From contig NC_084794.1 in NCBI RefSeq assembly GCF_963169125.1, positions 114,366,358 through 114,430,357 on the forward strand: a stretch of 64,000 nucleotides of DNA. Reading direction: 5' to 3'. This document shows, one piece after another, positions 41,461 to 52,391 of this stretch (the first letter of the stretch is position 1; each line of letters starts with the position of its first letter). The notes under the pieces were generated by a model that was given only the letters and a program-made list of their open reading frames with translations, searched no databases and was not told the DNA's origin. The translations under genes were made by a program, and so were the position numbers. Origin of the DNA: Humulus lupulus (taxonomy: Eukaryota; Streptophyta; Magnoliopsida; Rosales; Cannabaceae).

Positions 41461-44400
41461 TTAGTATTTACGGAGATGTTCCACGTTCTAGGCTCTTGAG
41501 ACTTCTGTGCCATCGAGCTGCTTTAAACGGTATGTCCCGGGGCACACTTCGTGTTGGATCTCGTACGACCCTTCCCAATTCGGGCCCAGAACCCCTACTC
41601 CCGGATCTTGGGTAGCAGGGAAGACTCTTCACAGGACTAGGTCGCCGGTTTTGAACCTTCAGCTTTTTACTTTTGAGTTGAAATGCCGAGCGATCTTGCC
41701 CTGGTACATCTTCAGCTGCACTTATGACTCCTCCCGGATCTCCTCGATGAGATCTAGTGATTCCTGGAGTAAAGTGTGGTTCTGGGCGGGATCATACGTG
41801 TCTCTTCGGTGAGACGGGATGGTCGTTTCGACGAGGATGACGGCTTCGCATCCATAGACCATGGAGTAAGGAGTGTGCCCAGTGGATGTCCTCTCGGTGG
41901 TCCGGTAAGCCCATAACATGCGGGGCAGCTCTTCGGGCCACTTGCTCTTACAGGCTTGGAGTTTTTTCTTTAACGTTCCTTTCAAGATTTTGTTGACGGC
42001 TTCTGCCTGTCCGTTTTCTTGGGGCCTGGCTACCACGGAGAAGCTTTTGATGATACCATGTCTTTCACAAAAATCTGTGAAGTGGACGCTGTCGAACTGC
42101 TTCCCATTATCGGATACAATCTTGTAGGGGAGGCCGTACCGACACACTATATTGTTGATGACGAAATCCAGGGCCTTCTTCAAAGTGATCGTGCTCATGG
42201 GCTCTGCCTCAACCCACTTGGTATAGTAGTCGACGGCCACGATGGCGTACTTCACCCCTCCTTTCCCGGTTAGGAGCGATCCTACCAGATCGATCCCCCA
42301 CACCACGAAAGGCCAGGGGCTAGTCATCAAGGTTATCTCTGTTGGCGGGGCCCGCGGGACCTTTGCGTATCTTTGGCATTGCTCGCACTTGTGGACGTAG
42401 TCAATACAGTCTTTCTTCATGGTTGGCCAGAAATATCCTTGGTGTAGGATCTTTTTGGATAGACTGAGTCCGGCTGTATGGTCTCCGCAGAAGCCTTCCT
42501 GCACTTCATGCATAATAGCTCTTAGTTCTGTCCTGGACACGCACCTGAGGTATGGCATGGACAACCCCTGGTGATAGAGTTTTCCATCCATCATGACATA
42601 TCTGTGGACCTGGTATTGAAGCTTCCTGGCTGCGGCCCTGTCTGCTGGCACACCGGTTGTCAGATAGCGGATAAGGGGTCCCATCCAAGACGTGGAGTGG
42701 TCAATGGTGTTGATCGCGGAGACTCGAATGCTTGGGATGGGGAGATGGTTAACGGGGACCAGTCCGAACAGCTCTGCTTCGGCATCGGTGGCCAGCTTTG
42801 CTAGTGTGTCCACGAACACATTTTGCTCTCTGGGGATCTGGCGGATGGAGTGCTTCTTTAACGCCTGCAGCATCTCTCTCGTCTGAGTCATATAAGCCAC
42901 CATTCTCTCCCCTTTGGTTTGATATTCCCCCAAGACTTGCCTGAAAACTAGCTGGGAATCGTTGTAGATCTCCAGGTTCGTGGCCTCTACCTCCCGGGCC
43001 AGACGCAACCCGGCCAGCATGGCCTCGTGCTCGGCCTCATTGTTCGATGCCTTGAACTAAAAACGCAAGGCGTTTTACAACTAGTGTCCTTGGGGCGATA
43101 CTAGGATGATCCCGGCCCCATTCTCATTCGAGGCCCCGTCCATGAACACCTTCCATACAGGCGCCGCGGGGGCCGCAAGATCGTCCAACTGGGTGATCCC
43201 GGAACATTCCACGATGAAGTCGGCTAGGGCTTGCCCCTTGATGGAGACCCTAGGAATGTAGGCTATGTCGAACTGACTTAGCTCCATGGCCCACTTTAAG
43301 AGTCTCCCTAACGACTCGGGCTTCTTCAACACTTGCCACAATGGGTTGTTGGTTAGGACTTTTATGGCGTGGGCCTGGAAGTAAGGCCAGAGTTTTTGGG
43401 ATGCCATCAACAAGCAAAAAGTCAGTTTTTCGATTAGCGGATACCGAGACTCAGCCCCCAATAACCTTTTACTCACGTAGTATATTGGGAGCTGGGTCTT
43501 TTCCTCCTCCCGCACTAATGCGACGCTGATCGCGTGCTCGGTCACTGCCAGATAGAGGTACAGAGGCTCCCCATCCACCGGTTTTGCCAAGATCGGCACT
43601 CGGGCCAAGTGCTCTTTAAGCTTTTGAAAAGCTTCTTCGCACTCGGCCGACCACTCGAAACGTTGGCTTCCCCGAAGAACATTGAAGAATGGGATGCACT
43701 TGTCCGTGGCCGTAGAGACGAAACGGCTTAGGGCGGCTATCCGCCCGGTCAGAATTTGCATGTATTTTTGCTTTCGAGGAGAGGGCATATCAATCAATGC
43801 CTTAATCTTGTTCGGATTGGCTTCTATTCCCCAGAAGCTCACTGTGAACCCCAAGAACTTCCCGGAGGCCACACGCGAAAGTACATTTCTTCATCCCATA
43901 CTTCCAAATGACAGCGAAAGCCTCAACCAGGTCGTCCGAATGTTTCCCGGATGTCTTGGACTTGACCAGCATATTGTCGATGTAGACTTCCATGTTTCAC
44001 CCCAGCTGGGCTCGGAACATTCGATTGACGAGCCTCTGATAAGTGGCCCCGACGTTCTTTAACCCGAAGGGCATGACGATGTAGCAGTATATTCCCTTGT
44101 CTGTTTGGAAGCTGGTATGCTCCTGGTCTGCTATATGCATGGAAATCTGATTGTAGCCTAAGTAAGCGTCCATGAAGCTTAAGATCTCGTACCCGGATGT
44201 CGCATCCACCATCTGGTTGATCCGGGGAAGCGGGAAGTAATCCTTCGGGCAAGCCTTGTTGAGATCCGTGAAATCGATGAACGTCCTCCATGTCCCGTTC
44301 AGCTTTGGCACCAGAACGGGGTTGGCCAGCCACACGGGTTATACAGCCTCGCGAATGAAGTTGATTGATGACAGCTTCTCTACCTCCAGCTTAAGGGCTT

Positions 44401-45519
44401 CAGCCCTCTCCGTCCCCAAGGGCCTTCGTTTTTTACGGCCAGGGTCACGTTCGGGTTGATGTTCAACGCATGGCAGATGATGTTGCGGTTGATCCCCGTC
44501 ATATCTGAATGAGACCAGGCCAGAATTTCCTGGTTCTCCTTAACTTGGGTGATTATGGCGGCTCAGACCTCTGCCGGTAGATTTTTCCCGACTTGGATTA
44601 CCCTGGTCGAATCGCTGTCACTAATGCACACCTCCTCAATCTCATCCATGGGCTCCAGGATGCGATCGTCTCCTATCCTCGGGTCCAGCTCATCTTCTTC
44701 CCGGATCACTCTTCCAGCGGAGGGAGGAGGAACTGGGGCGATGACTTCCTCGAAGGGTTCTTCCCGGACCATGTATATTGGTCAGGCGGACACGTGGTAG
44801 CACTTCCGGGCGCTCTTCTGATCTCCCCGGACTGTCCCCACCCCTCCATTGTCACAAGGGAACTTCATGCAAAGATGACGGATGGAGGTGATTGCCCCAA
44901 ACTCGGCTAGTACTGGCCGACCGAAAATGACATTGTAAGCAGTGGGGAAATCCACCACTACGAATGTGCAGAACTTGAACGAGTGCTGCAACTCGCTCCC
45001 CAATGTTATGGGCAACTGGACCTTTCCCATGGGGAGTAACGCATCTCCGTTGAAGCCGTAGATCTGGGTTGGACACGATGCCAGATCTGCTTCGGTCAGG
45101 CCAATCGCGGCAAAAGCGGGTTTGAACAAGATGTTGACGGAGCTTCCGTCATCCACCAGCACTCGGGACACCAGCTTGTTGGCGATCTGGGCGTCTATGA
45201 CCAGCGGGTCATGGTGCGGGAAATAGATATTGCGGGCATCGTCCTCCGTGAAGGTGATAGGGAGGTTCATCAGTTGCAGGCGTTGAGCCGGACCCTGGAC
45301 TAGAGCGCACACCTCCTGATCTTGGTCGAGCTCGCTCAGGTAGCGCTTCTGATCATTCCTGGATGGCCCTCCCAGGTGAGGTCCGCCCGAAATGGTGGCC
45401 ACATGTCCGTCCACACGAAGGGGTGCCGTCCCGGATGGATAGGGCATTCTGGGGTCGGGTGTTTACGCGACAGGGACCCCTTGAGGGGTTTGCGCCACCG
45501 GGCCCTGTGCATATCCTCC
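41461..45519 (-). pseudogene. pol: Tat-B pol: protease, RT, dual RNase H, integrase
   Basis: The protease (45447-44782) has VLVDDGSSVNILF. RT (44335-43800): NKACPKDYFPLPRINQMVDA, then MEVYIDNMLVK at about 43993-43960, where the second catalytic Asp reads Asn. The first RNase H is degenerate (VLTNNPLWQVLKKP). The second RNase H is at 43170-42880 with FMDGASNENGAG and YNDSQLVF. Integrase: HHCC (FCGDHTAGLSLSKKI to CEQCQR), WGIDLVGSL, SDNGKQFDS, then ENGQAEAVNK. The C-terminal NWEGSYEIQ leads to the stop at 41461. RT starts in a different frame from protease and RNase H, and stops interrupt the integrase tail. Confidence 0.9.
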
Positions 45520-47765
45520 CTAAGGCGGATATGCTCTGGGGGCACCTAGGACCACGAGTTTTCCGGGACCTGCTGACAGGCCCGGGACTCCCACGGGCAT
45601 CCTGACCCACTGGTGGAGATGCCCTAGCTTGATCAGATTCTCGATCTCATCCTTGAGCTGCCGGCACTCTTCGATCGTGTGGCCCACATCCTTATGGTAT
45701 GTGCACTGTTTGCTGGTATCCCTCGGGTTTCTCCCCCCTTTGAACATGGGGTTAGGCTTCCAGTAGTGAACCGCCCTCTCCGTGGCCAGGAAGACGTTCT
45801 CCATGGTGTCCACCAAATTGGTGTATTCTGAATATTGGGGCTCGTAGCCCCCTTTTCCTTTCTTAGTCAGCTCGGACTGATTTTGGCCTTTGCCATACCT
45901 CTTCCCCCGGGAGGGATTTACACTTGCCTCTGTTCCCCCCGCATGGGACTGCTGGGCCCCACCAGTGCGGCTCCATACCCGGAAAAAGGGGCAGACTGGG
46001 CCGGTGCATATCCTGAAGAGGTAGGACCGTACACCATAGGCGTAGTGTAGGTAACCCCGGGCGTAATGGTCGAACGCGGGGCGATTGGGGGAATGACGTA
46101 GGGCTGCGCCGGGAACTGCACCCTGTATCCCGAGAATGCCTGGGCACTGGGCTGAGGCGCCGGAGGCCATCCGAAAGCCTGAATCTGAGCCTCCTCCCAG
46201 TTGATAAATCCCTGGGCCCTCCTTATGAATTCTTCTAAGGCAGCCGCCTTGCTACGCTGCATGTCATCCCAGAGAGGGGACCCGGCCTGGATCCCGTACT
46301 GCAATGCCACTAGGCGCTGCCCATCGTCCACCTTAGTCTTGGAGGCCTCTTCACTAAAACGTTGGATGTAGGCCCTCAGAGTCTCCGTAGGGAGCTGTTT
46401 AAGATTGGCGAGGGCACTGATTTGCATATCCATCCTCATGGCGCCCACAAACTATTTGCAAAATGCTGACTGCAGCCCTGACCAGGATTAGATGGATCCT
46501 AGCATAAGTCTTTTCCACCACTCCTCAGCGAGACCACCTAGAGTGATCGAAAAATAGAGGCACTTGCCGTCATCACTAACGTGGGCCACGGTCATAAGTT
46601 GGTTGTACCGGGATAGATGATCCCTGGGGTCGGTGCTCCCGGTATAGGCCGTGAGACTCGACATCTTGAACCCCTTGGGGAGCACAGCATCCAAGATGTG
46701 CCTCGCACAGGGCTCTTTGTCCTCTTCATCGGAGTCGGTGTTTGCTCCTTCCTGCTTGCGGACCAAGAGGTCAATGACTTTTTTCAAAGCGGCCAGTTGC
46801 TCCATGAGCTGCCTGGCCACACCATCCTCCAGGGGGATTCTTTCGTTCCTCCTGTCGTTGATGTTGTTCCTAAGGTCGCCACCTCGGGGGAGGATCTTTT
46901 CCTTACAAGCCCGCTCTTTCCGAGCGTTCAGTCTGTCGTGTAGGTTTATCCGAGATGTGTCGTCCCCGGAGCTAAGGGAGTGATGTTCATCACTATGCGG
47001 GCGCTCCCAGCGATTCTTGTTCACCGAAGCACTGGGGTGCAAAGACCTTTCCCGTCCGGCTTGCCCTGGGGCATACCGGGGCCTGGCATCCTGCGACCGC
47101 GTCCCTTGCGAATCGATCAGGTGGACCCTTCCTGGGACGGGGCACACCTTCTCTTTCCTAGGGAGCGGCTAGGAACGAATCCCGGCTCTTGGGACGGGGG
47201 TATTTTTCCCTTGGGTCTTTCCCCCGACCTTTTTTTTCTCCCGGTCCGGGTTTCCTGGGCCTGGCTCAGGAAACTGCTCCGGGGGAGGGGCTGGCCTCGC
47301 ATCTTCAGGGGCTCCAGTTTTGGCCTGCGGAGCAGGATGTTGCGCTCCTAGGGGTGGGCCAGCTGGGAGATTGGTCTCTGGGCCCTAAGCGGCTATGAAT
47401 GTCTGCAGGGCTTGGAGGGACTCTTGCATCCACCGGGATGCCTCTGCTTGCTCAGCAATCCTGGCCTCTTGGTCTAGGACTTGCTGCCTCAGTCTAGTCA
47501 CCTCTAGATCCTCCTACTTGGGGTCCACACCTAGGATCTCAGGATCCGCAACTTCATCGTGGTATTCCCCCTCATTCCCCTCTTCTTCGTAATAGTCCTC
47601 CTCATACTCTGTTCCACCTTCATAGTCTTGTGACTCGTCAGGGTGGGACGTCTGATGAGGAACGTCCTCAGGTGGATTCTAAGGAAGAGGTTAGGAGGGC
47701 AGCGGCTCTCCATTGCCCTACTCAGGGTTAGTAGGGTCGAAAGTGGTGTGTCTTGTATTCACCAT
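45520..47765 (-). pseudogene. gag: Tat-B gag
   Basis: ATG 47765 (MVNTRHTTFDP) lies 38 bp inside the PBS. A Glu/Asp-rich then Pro/Arg-rich N-terminus, with several stops, leads to the gag core: LTAYTGSTDPRDHLSRYNQL, ITLGGLAEEWWKRL, AGSPLWDDMQRSK (46630-46250), a Pro/Tyr/Gly-rich stretch, then after a frameshift near 45920 the Cys/His motif CTYHKDVGHTIEECRQLKD (about 45700-45645). Core and motif order match Tat-A and Tat-C. Confidence 0.88.
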
Positions 47766-47802
47766 TGTTGTAGAGGTTTGATGTTAACACTAGCTTTCTC
47801 AG

Positions 47803-47821
47803 GCTCTCTATGAAAGCACCA
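47803..47821 (-). other. Tat-B primer-binding site
   Basis: The minus strand reads TGGTGCTTTCATAGAGAGC, beginning three bases after the 5' LTR end. Same type as in Tat-A and Tat-C; tRNA not assigned. Confidence 0.78.
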
Positions 47822-47824
47822 AAA

Positions 47825-48745
47825 TATTTACCGAGATTTTCGGAAACTATATTAATAAAAGTTAAATGAGATTAATGATAAGGGATTTGGAAGATATAAA
47901 CAAGATTTTTACGTGGTTGGGGTGTTAATGAGCCTTAGTCCACGAGACAGTTGTATTAGAGCGTGGAAAGTTTATAACAATGGAGTTTTCTCTTCGTTTT
48001 AGCAGAGTAACTGTATACAAGCCAAAAAGAGACCCCTTCCCCAGTGCTCTGTCACATGTATTTATAGGCTCACAGGAGCACTGGGCTTGGGCTAGGCTGA
48101 CTCGAGCCCAACAAAGGTATAAATACCACTGGCTTCTCTATCGGAAGCCCAATACAAATGATAAACACATAAAAGACAAACATTAACCAGAGCCCACTGG
48201 GCCAGCCCAAAGCCCATTCGTCACCCGACAAATTGGGGCTTTTAGTCTGGGCATTTCGAGTTACGAGGCAGATTCAGGGGACAAGATCGGTCAGAGAAGT
48301 GGCGGCGCAGGTCTGAATCAGCGGCATACAATCCCGAGGTGGCCTTTTCCGTAGGTGAGACATGGGGACAACTCCCACGCTTCATGGGGCGGAGTCAGGG
48401 TCACAGATACTTTATCCTGCCAACCCTGAGGACTTGACCCGGGTTCGTTTACCTCTGTCCCTCTTCGTTTACCGTAAGCCCGGATCATCTACCTAGAGCC
48501 CAGATCGTTTACCAGGCTCCGGGACCGTTTGCATACATCTCGACCGTAACCCCAAACAGCTGTACATCTCCTGGATGAACGTCCCAGATCATTCTTCCTG
48601 GACACCATCCGGGTCTGGACCCACACTTGGGCCGTCGATGTTAATCACTTCCTGCCAAACGGGCCTGGGCAAGGCCCAACCCCAATTGCCCAGTTAGTGG
48701 GCCTGGACCACCGTCCCGGGCCCAAGGCAGGAAATGGGGATAACA
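47825..48745 (-). mobile_element. Tat-B 5' LTR (921 bp)
   Basis: TATTTACCGAG to GGGGATAACA in plus reading, the same length as its partner. Minus-strand TATA box at 48059-48066, same offset (234). The target duplication GTTAC follows at 48746-48750. Confidence 0.93.
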
Positions 48746-48750
48746 GTTAC

Positions 48751-48892
48751 ATTATTTGGATATATCTCATATATCTAAATATTGTAACTCTCTATTATAT
48801 AATATGTGACACTCTTTGTCACATTTATTTAATCTAAAACATTATATTATAATATAATATAATATTACATTATATTATAAAATAATATAACA
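48751..48892 (-). mobile_element. Cop3 3' LTR, inner part (142 bp)
   Basis: Continuation of the Cop3 LTR after Tat-B. Very AT-rich, with alternating ATTATAATATAAT. It ends ATAATATAACA at 48892 beside the polypurine tract. Confidence 0.8.
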
Positions 48893-49501
48893 TTCCCCCA
48901 CTAGATTAAATAGTTATCTATTGTAACACTTATTTAATCAATCATTATATTTTGAAATATAACATATCCCCCACTTGATTAAATAAGAACTCTCTCTTAT
49001 AGGAGTCATTGCATTAGTGCATAAAGCAAAGTGTTTTTCAACTTGAACTTTACTATAGTGTAATTATCACAAATTTTTTCGAAAATTTGGTTGCACTAGG
49101 CATTGAACCATCTTTTCATAATAACAAATCGGTGATAACACACACACCTTTGCAATGTTCACTTGAGACATCTCTGTCTCGCTTTGCACCGTTAATGGCC
49201 ATGTGCACTTTCCATTCATGGACGTTCTTGAGAATACTCCCAATTCTCATGAGAGGCGGCACCACCCCTAGGTCCATATAGGTAGAATTCTTACAGTATT
49301 TTGTTACCAAAAATACTTGTCTTTACTAGACTGAATTCTATTAAAAAACCTTTCGGTTTTAACCCTCCACTTGGTAACACACAAGTACTCAATATCTCAG
49401 ATGGGACTTGTTTTGAGTACAACTAATATTCACTTGATTGGCTTGTTGTTACCTATTGAACCTAACACTAGTTGAATAACTAGTGTTAAGATAGGTTACC
49501 A
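48893..49501 (-). other. Cop3 polypurine tract(s) and 3' untranslated region
   Basis: The minus strand reads AATCTAGTGGGGGAA directly before the LTR. A near copy of the LTR end plus PPT (ATATAACA, then TATCCCCCACTTGATTAAAT in plus reading) lies at about 48958-48985. The remainder is non-coding and shares the GGCACCACCCCTAGGTCC segment (49258-49275) with Cop2. Confidence 0.7.
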
Positions 49502-49652
49502 TCAATCGTGAACCTCTTTAGGGAGTTTAAGTCTCATCCCTTGAGATGATGCAGCCACTAAATCCCTCATTAGTGGCTTAGTGAAAGGATCCGCCAGATT
49601 TTCACTTGTTCTCACATTGGATATTAAGATGACTCCTCTTTGAATCAATTCT
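49502..49652 (-). pseudogene. pol: Cop3 pol C-terminal end (RNase H tail)
   Basis: The minus frame reads RELIQRGVILISNVRTSENL, then ADPFTKPLMRDLV, and ends KLPKEVHD plus TGA at 49504-49502. It is the continuation of the RNase H at 61208-61600, separated from it by Tat-C. Confidence 0.88.
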
Positions 49653-49657
49653 CTTAC
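49653..49657. repeat. Target-site duplication CTTAC of Tat-C (left copy)
   Basis: CTTAC here and at 61203-61207. Rejoining the flanks restores the Cop3 reading [10 protein letters not shown] followed by the RELIQ tail. Confidence 0.95.
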
Positions 49658-50244
49658 TGTTTATCCATAAATCAGTTGTTGATGACGTGGCAAGGATTTT
49701 TGACATGTGGCGGACATGCAGGAGAGATACGGCTCGCCTATCGACCAGCATTATTTCTACACGACGGGATCAAGTTTTGTGTACGACCAGGCTGGTCGTA
49801 TGTTAGTTCATTTACGTAAAAATTTGTACAGTTGTGATGATATCTGAGAATATCTCTTCATTATGACTTGCAGATCTGATCATTAAGGATAGATATTATT
49901 TCCTAATTTATGTAACTCTTCCTGAGCCTATAAATACACAAGAAATAGCTCAAGGAAGGGGATCGATCTCTTTTTTCTGAGAGAATTATATTACTATTAT
50001 CCATCATTGTATTACTTGATTCCTCAAAGGTCCGTGAAACTCAGGAACCCTTGTTCTTTGATCACACCTTGGGAGTTCAATATTAATAATAGTATCAAGT
50101 GGACGTAGGTCATTACAAATTCTTGGGGCCGAACCACTATAAATCACCGTGTTCTTTATCTTTCCATTAGATTATTTTCAAGCTCTATATCATTTTCTTG
50201 TCATTTCCTAGACTCCATGTCGTTGACCAAAATCATGGTCAACA
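49658..50244 (+). mobile_element. Tat-C 5' LTR (587 bp)
   Basis: TGTTTATCCATAA to GGTCAACA. TATA box TATAAATA at 49929-49936. A perfect 19-bp inverted repeat, TACGACCAGGCTGGTCGTA, is at 49782-49800. Confidence 0.95.
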
Positions 50245-50247
50245 TTC

Positions 50248-50265
50248 TGGTGCTTTCACTGAGAG
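50248..50265 (+). other. Tat-C primer-binding site
   Basis: TGGTGCTTTCACTGAGAG, three bases after the LTR. It is the best preserved PBS of the three Tat elements. Confidence 0.8.
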
Positions 50266-50288
50266 ACTTGAATACGAGAAAAAACTAA

Positions 50289-52391
50289 TGGCAAAGACTA
50301 CCAAGAAAACTGGACAGGCTGCTGCTGCTCCATCCTAGCCTCCTCCACCAAACAAGGCTGAAGATGAACCTCATTTGGAGTTCGATGAGGAGGAAGTAGA
50401 CTCTGAGGCCCTGAACACAACACTGGGGGTGTTGCAAGATGAATTGGCCACTCTGAGGGCCAATCAAGAGAGTGCTGCCGAGATAATGGCGTCACAGCAT
50501 AGAGAGATAGAGCGCCAGCACCAAGAGCTGAGCGAGAGACAGGCGGAGATGGACCGTCGTCAGAGGGATACCATGGCAGCCCTCGAAGCAGTCCTCCAAT
50601 TGGCTAGGAATCAGGCTGCACCTACCCAGCACCCTGATCAACCCCAAGTGGACAACCTCAGAGAGGTCTCAATCCTAGCCCTCCGCTCCAGCCTATAAGC
50701 CCTCAAAGGCCAGAGCAGCCACCAATGCCTCAGGATGATGTCCCACCTAGGGACCCTGAGACGCAGCCTCCATCCTAGGCTGGTCGAGGCGTTCCCTCGC
50801 ATCCCAGGTAGAATAGGGTCGGGTAACAGCCCCAAAGCCCTAGACGCCAGGGGGTGAAGAGCCGCACCCACCGAGCAGGGGGCAGCGTCCTTCTGGCAAC
50901 AGAAGGAACTCAGAGACAGGCTCTACGGTCATGGGCCCTCCACAGCATGATAATGCACGGGGACCCACCGACCAGCGCAGGCCTCCCCCTAACACTCGGG
51001 AAGTTCCAGCCCAAGGAGGCAACAGAGGAAACAGTCGGTCCCACCATAGCCAGTCAAGGTTCAGAGATGGCCATGGCTACAATGAGGTCGACTCAGGTAG
51101 AGGGAATGTTGGTCGGAGAAACGAGGAGAGAGGTGGAGGCAGAAGCCCACCACCTAGAGAAGACCAACAAGCAGGACGTAATGCTCGGGGGCAGCCCAGG
51201 TAAAACAACGTCTTTAGCCGGCTCGGAGCCAGCGAGCAGCGGCAAAGAGACGACGACTTGAGGGATGTACTCAACGACCGCCGAGAAAGGCACGATGAGT
51301 ACATTCCCCCGGCACCAGAGGCCCCAGCAATTCTTAAAGCCATTCAAGCTCAAATCGATGCCTTGAACTAAGCTGTGCAGCATCTGGTCGGGGGGCGGAC
51401 ATCGCATATCGAGTACGATCGGAGGAGAGGTACCCCTTTCATCGAAAGGATTGCTGTGGCAGAAACCCCCAGCAAGTTCAAGATGCCGACCCTGCCAAAC
51501 TTTGACGGGTACGGAGACCTGGTATCTCATGTAAACAAATTTGAGATACAAATGGACATTCAGAAAGTCTCTGAAGACGCTCGCTACAGGATCTTCCCAG
51601 CGACCCTTTCTGATGCCACTCAGGAGTGGTTCTTTAAGTTCCCTCCTACAAGTATAATATCCTGGGAAATGTTCGTGAAGGGGTTTTACGGACAGTTCTA
51701 TGCGGGTCGTGTGCACCCCACTCAGGCAAACCAACTGGTCGAGATACGCCAGAAAGAAGGGGAGCCTTTGAAGGAGTATGTTCAGCGCTTCATGCGAGCC
51801 GCAGCAAGAGCCAAGACTATGGGCAATGAAGGCAAGATGATGGCCCTAACCGCTGGGGTTAGGCGCCATTCTCCTCTCTGGAGTAGCCTCAGGAAGCATG
51901 GGGTTAATACTACCCAAGAGTTTTTAGATCGAGCTGATCGATACATCAATCTCGAAGATGCGATTGCCAACGAAGGCAAGTCGCCAGCAAAGGACAAGGG
52001 ACCCAAGGAAGATCCCGCCAAAGCCGCCAACGAGTCTAAGCCCGATGGCAACGGAAAAGGCAACGGGAATGGCAATGGTAAAAATGGTGGAAAGAGGACG
52101 AATGGCGAACCCTCAACCTCCAAGAGTAAGCGCCCCAAAAATAATCGGTATGAACCAAAATTCACCAATTACACCGCCCTTGTCGAAAGCCAAGCCGAGG
52201 TGTTCCAAGCGACCAGCTCGAGCGTGCCCTACAGACGACTCGCGCCTATAAGAAAGGATATCTCCAAGAGAGATTCGACAAAGTTCTATCATTATCATAA
52301 CGACTACGGGCACGCCACCAACGAGTGTAACCAGCTAAAGGACGAGATTGAGTTCCTGATAAGACAAGGACACTTAAGAAGATATGTATGA
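50289..52391 (+). pseudogene. gag: Tat-C gag (decayed N-terminus, intact core)
   Basis: ATG 50289 (MAKTTKKTGQAAAAPS) runs into a stop. A one-base shift near 50340 gives the long continuation with a coiled-coil region (REIERQHQELSERQAEMDRR, near 50500-50560). After further shifts the core is open from 51375 to 52388: FKMPTLPNFDGYGDLVSHVN, ATLSDATQEWFFKFPP, and SPLWSSLRK, then a Gly/Asn/Lys-rich linker and YHYHNDYGHATNECNQLKD. The first Cys of the Cys/His motif reads Tyr. It ends at TGA 52389, after which the same frame continues into pol. Confidence 0.88.

Larger units (their letters stand above)
35778..48745 (-). mobile_element. Tat-B: Tat-lineage Ty3/gypsy element, 12,968 bp, with antisense gene
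   Basis: Two 921-bp LTRs, with gag-pol on the minus strand and an opposing plus-strand multi-exon gene beside the 3' LTR (left). Target duplication GTTAC at 35773-35777 and 48746-48750. By eye about 50 LTR differences (about 5.4%), the most of the three Tat elements. It has the dual RNase H pol. It is much more GC-rich than its surroundings. Broken by many stops and frame changes. Confidence 0.93.

Noticed and set aside
51093..51734. 213-codon minus ORF
   Set aside because: Antisense shadow of Tat-C gag, which carries recognisable capsid motifs on the plus strand.
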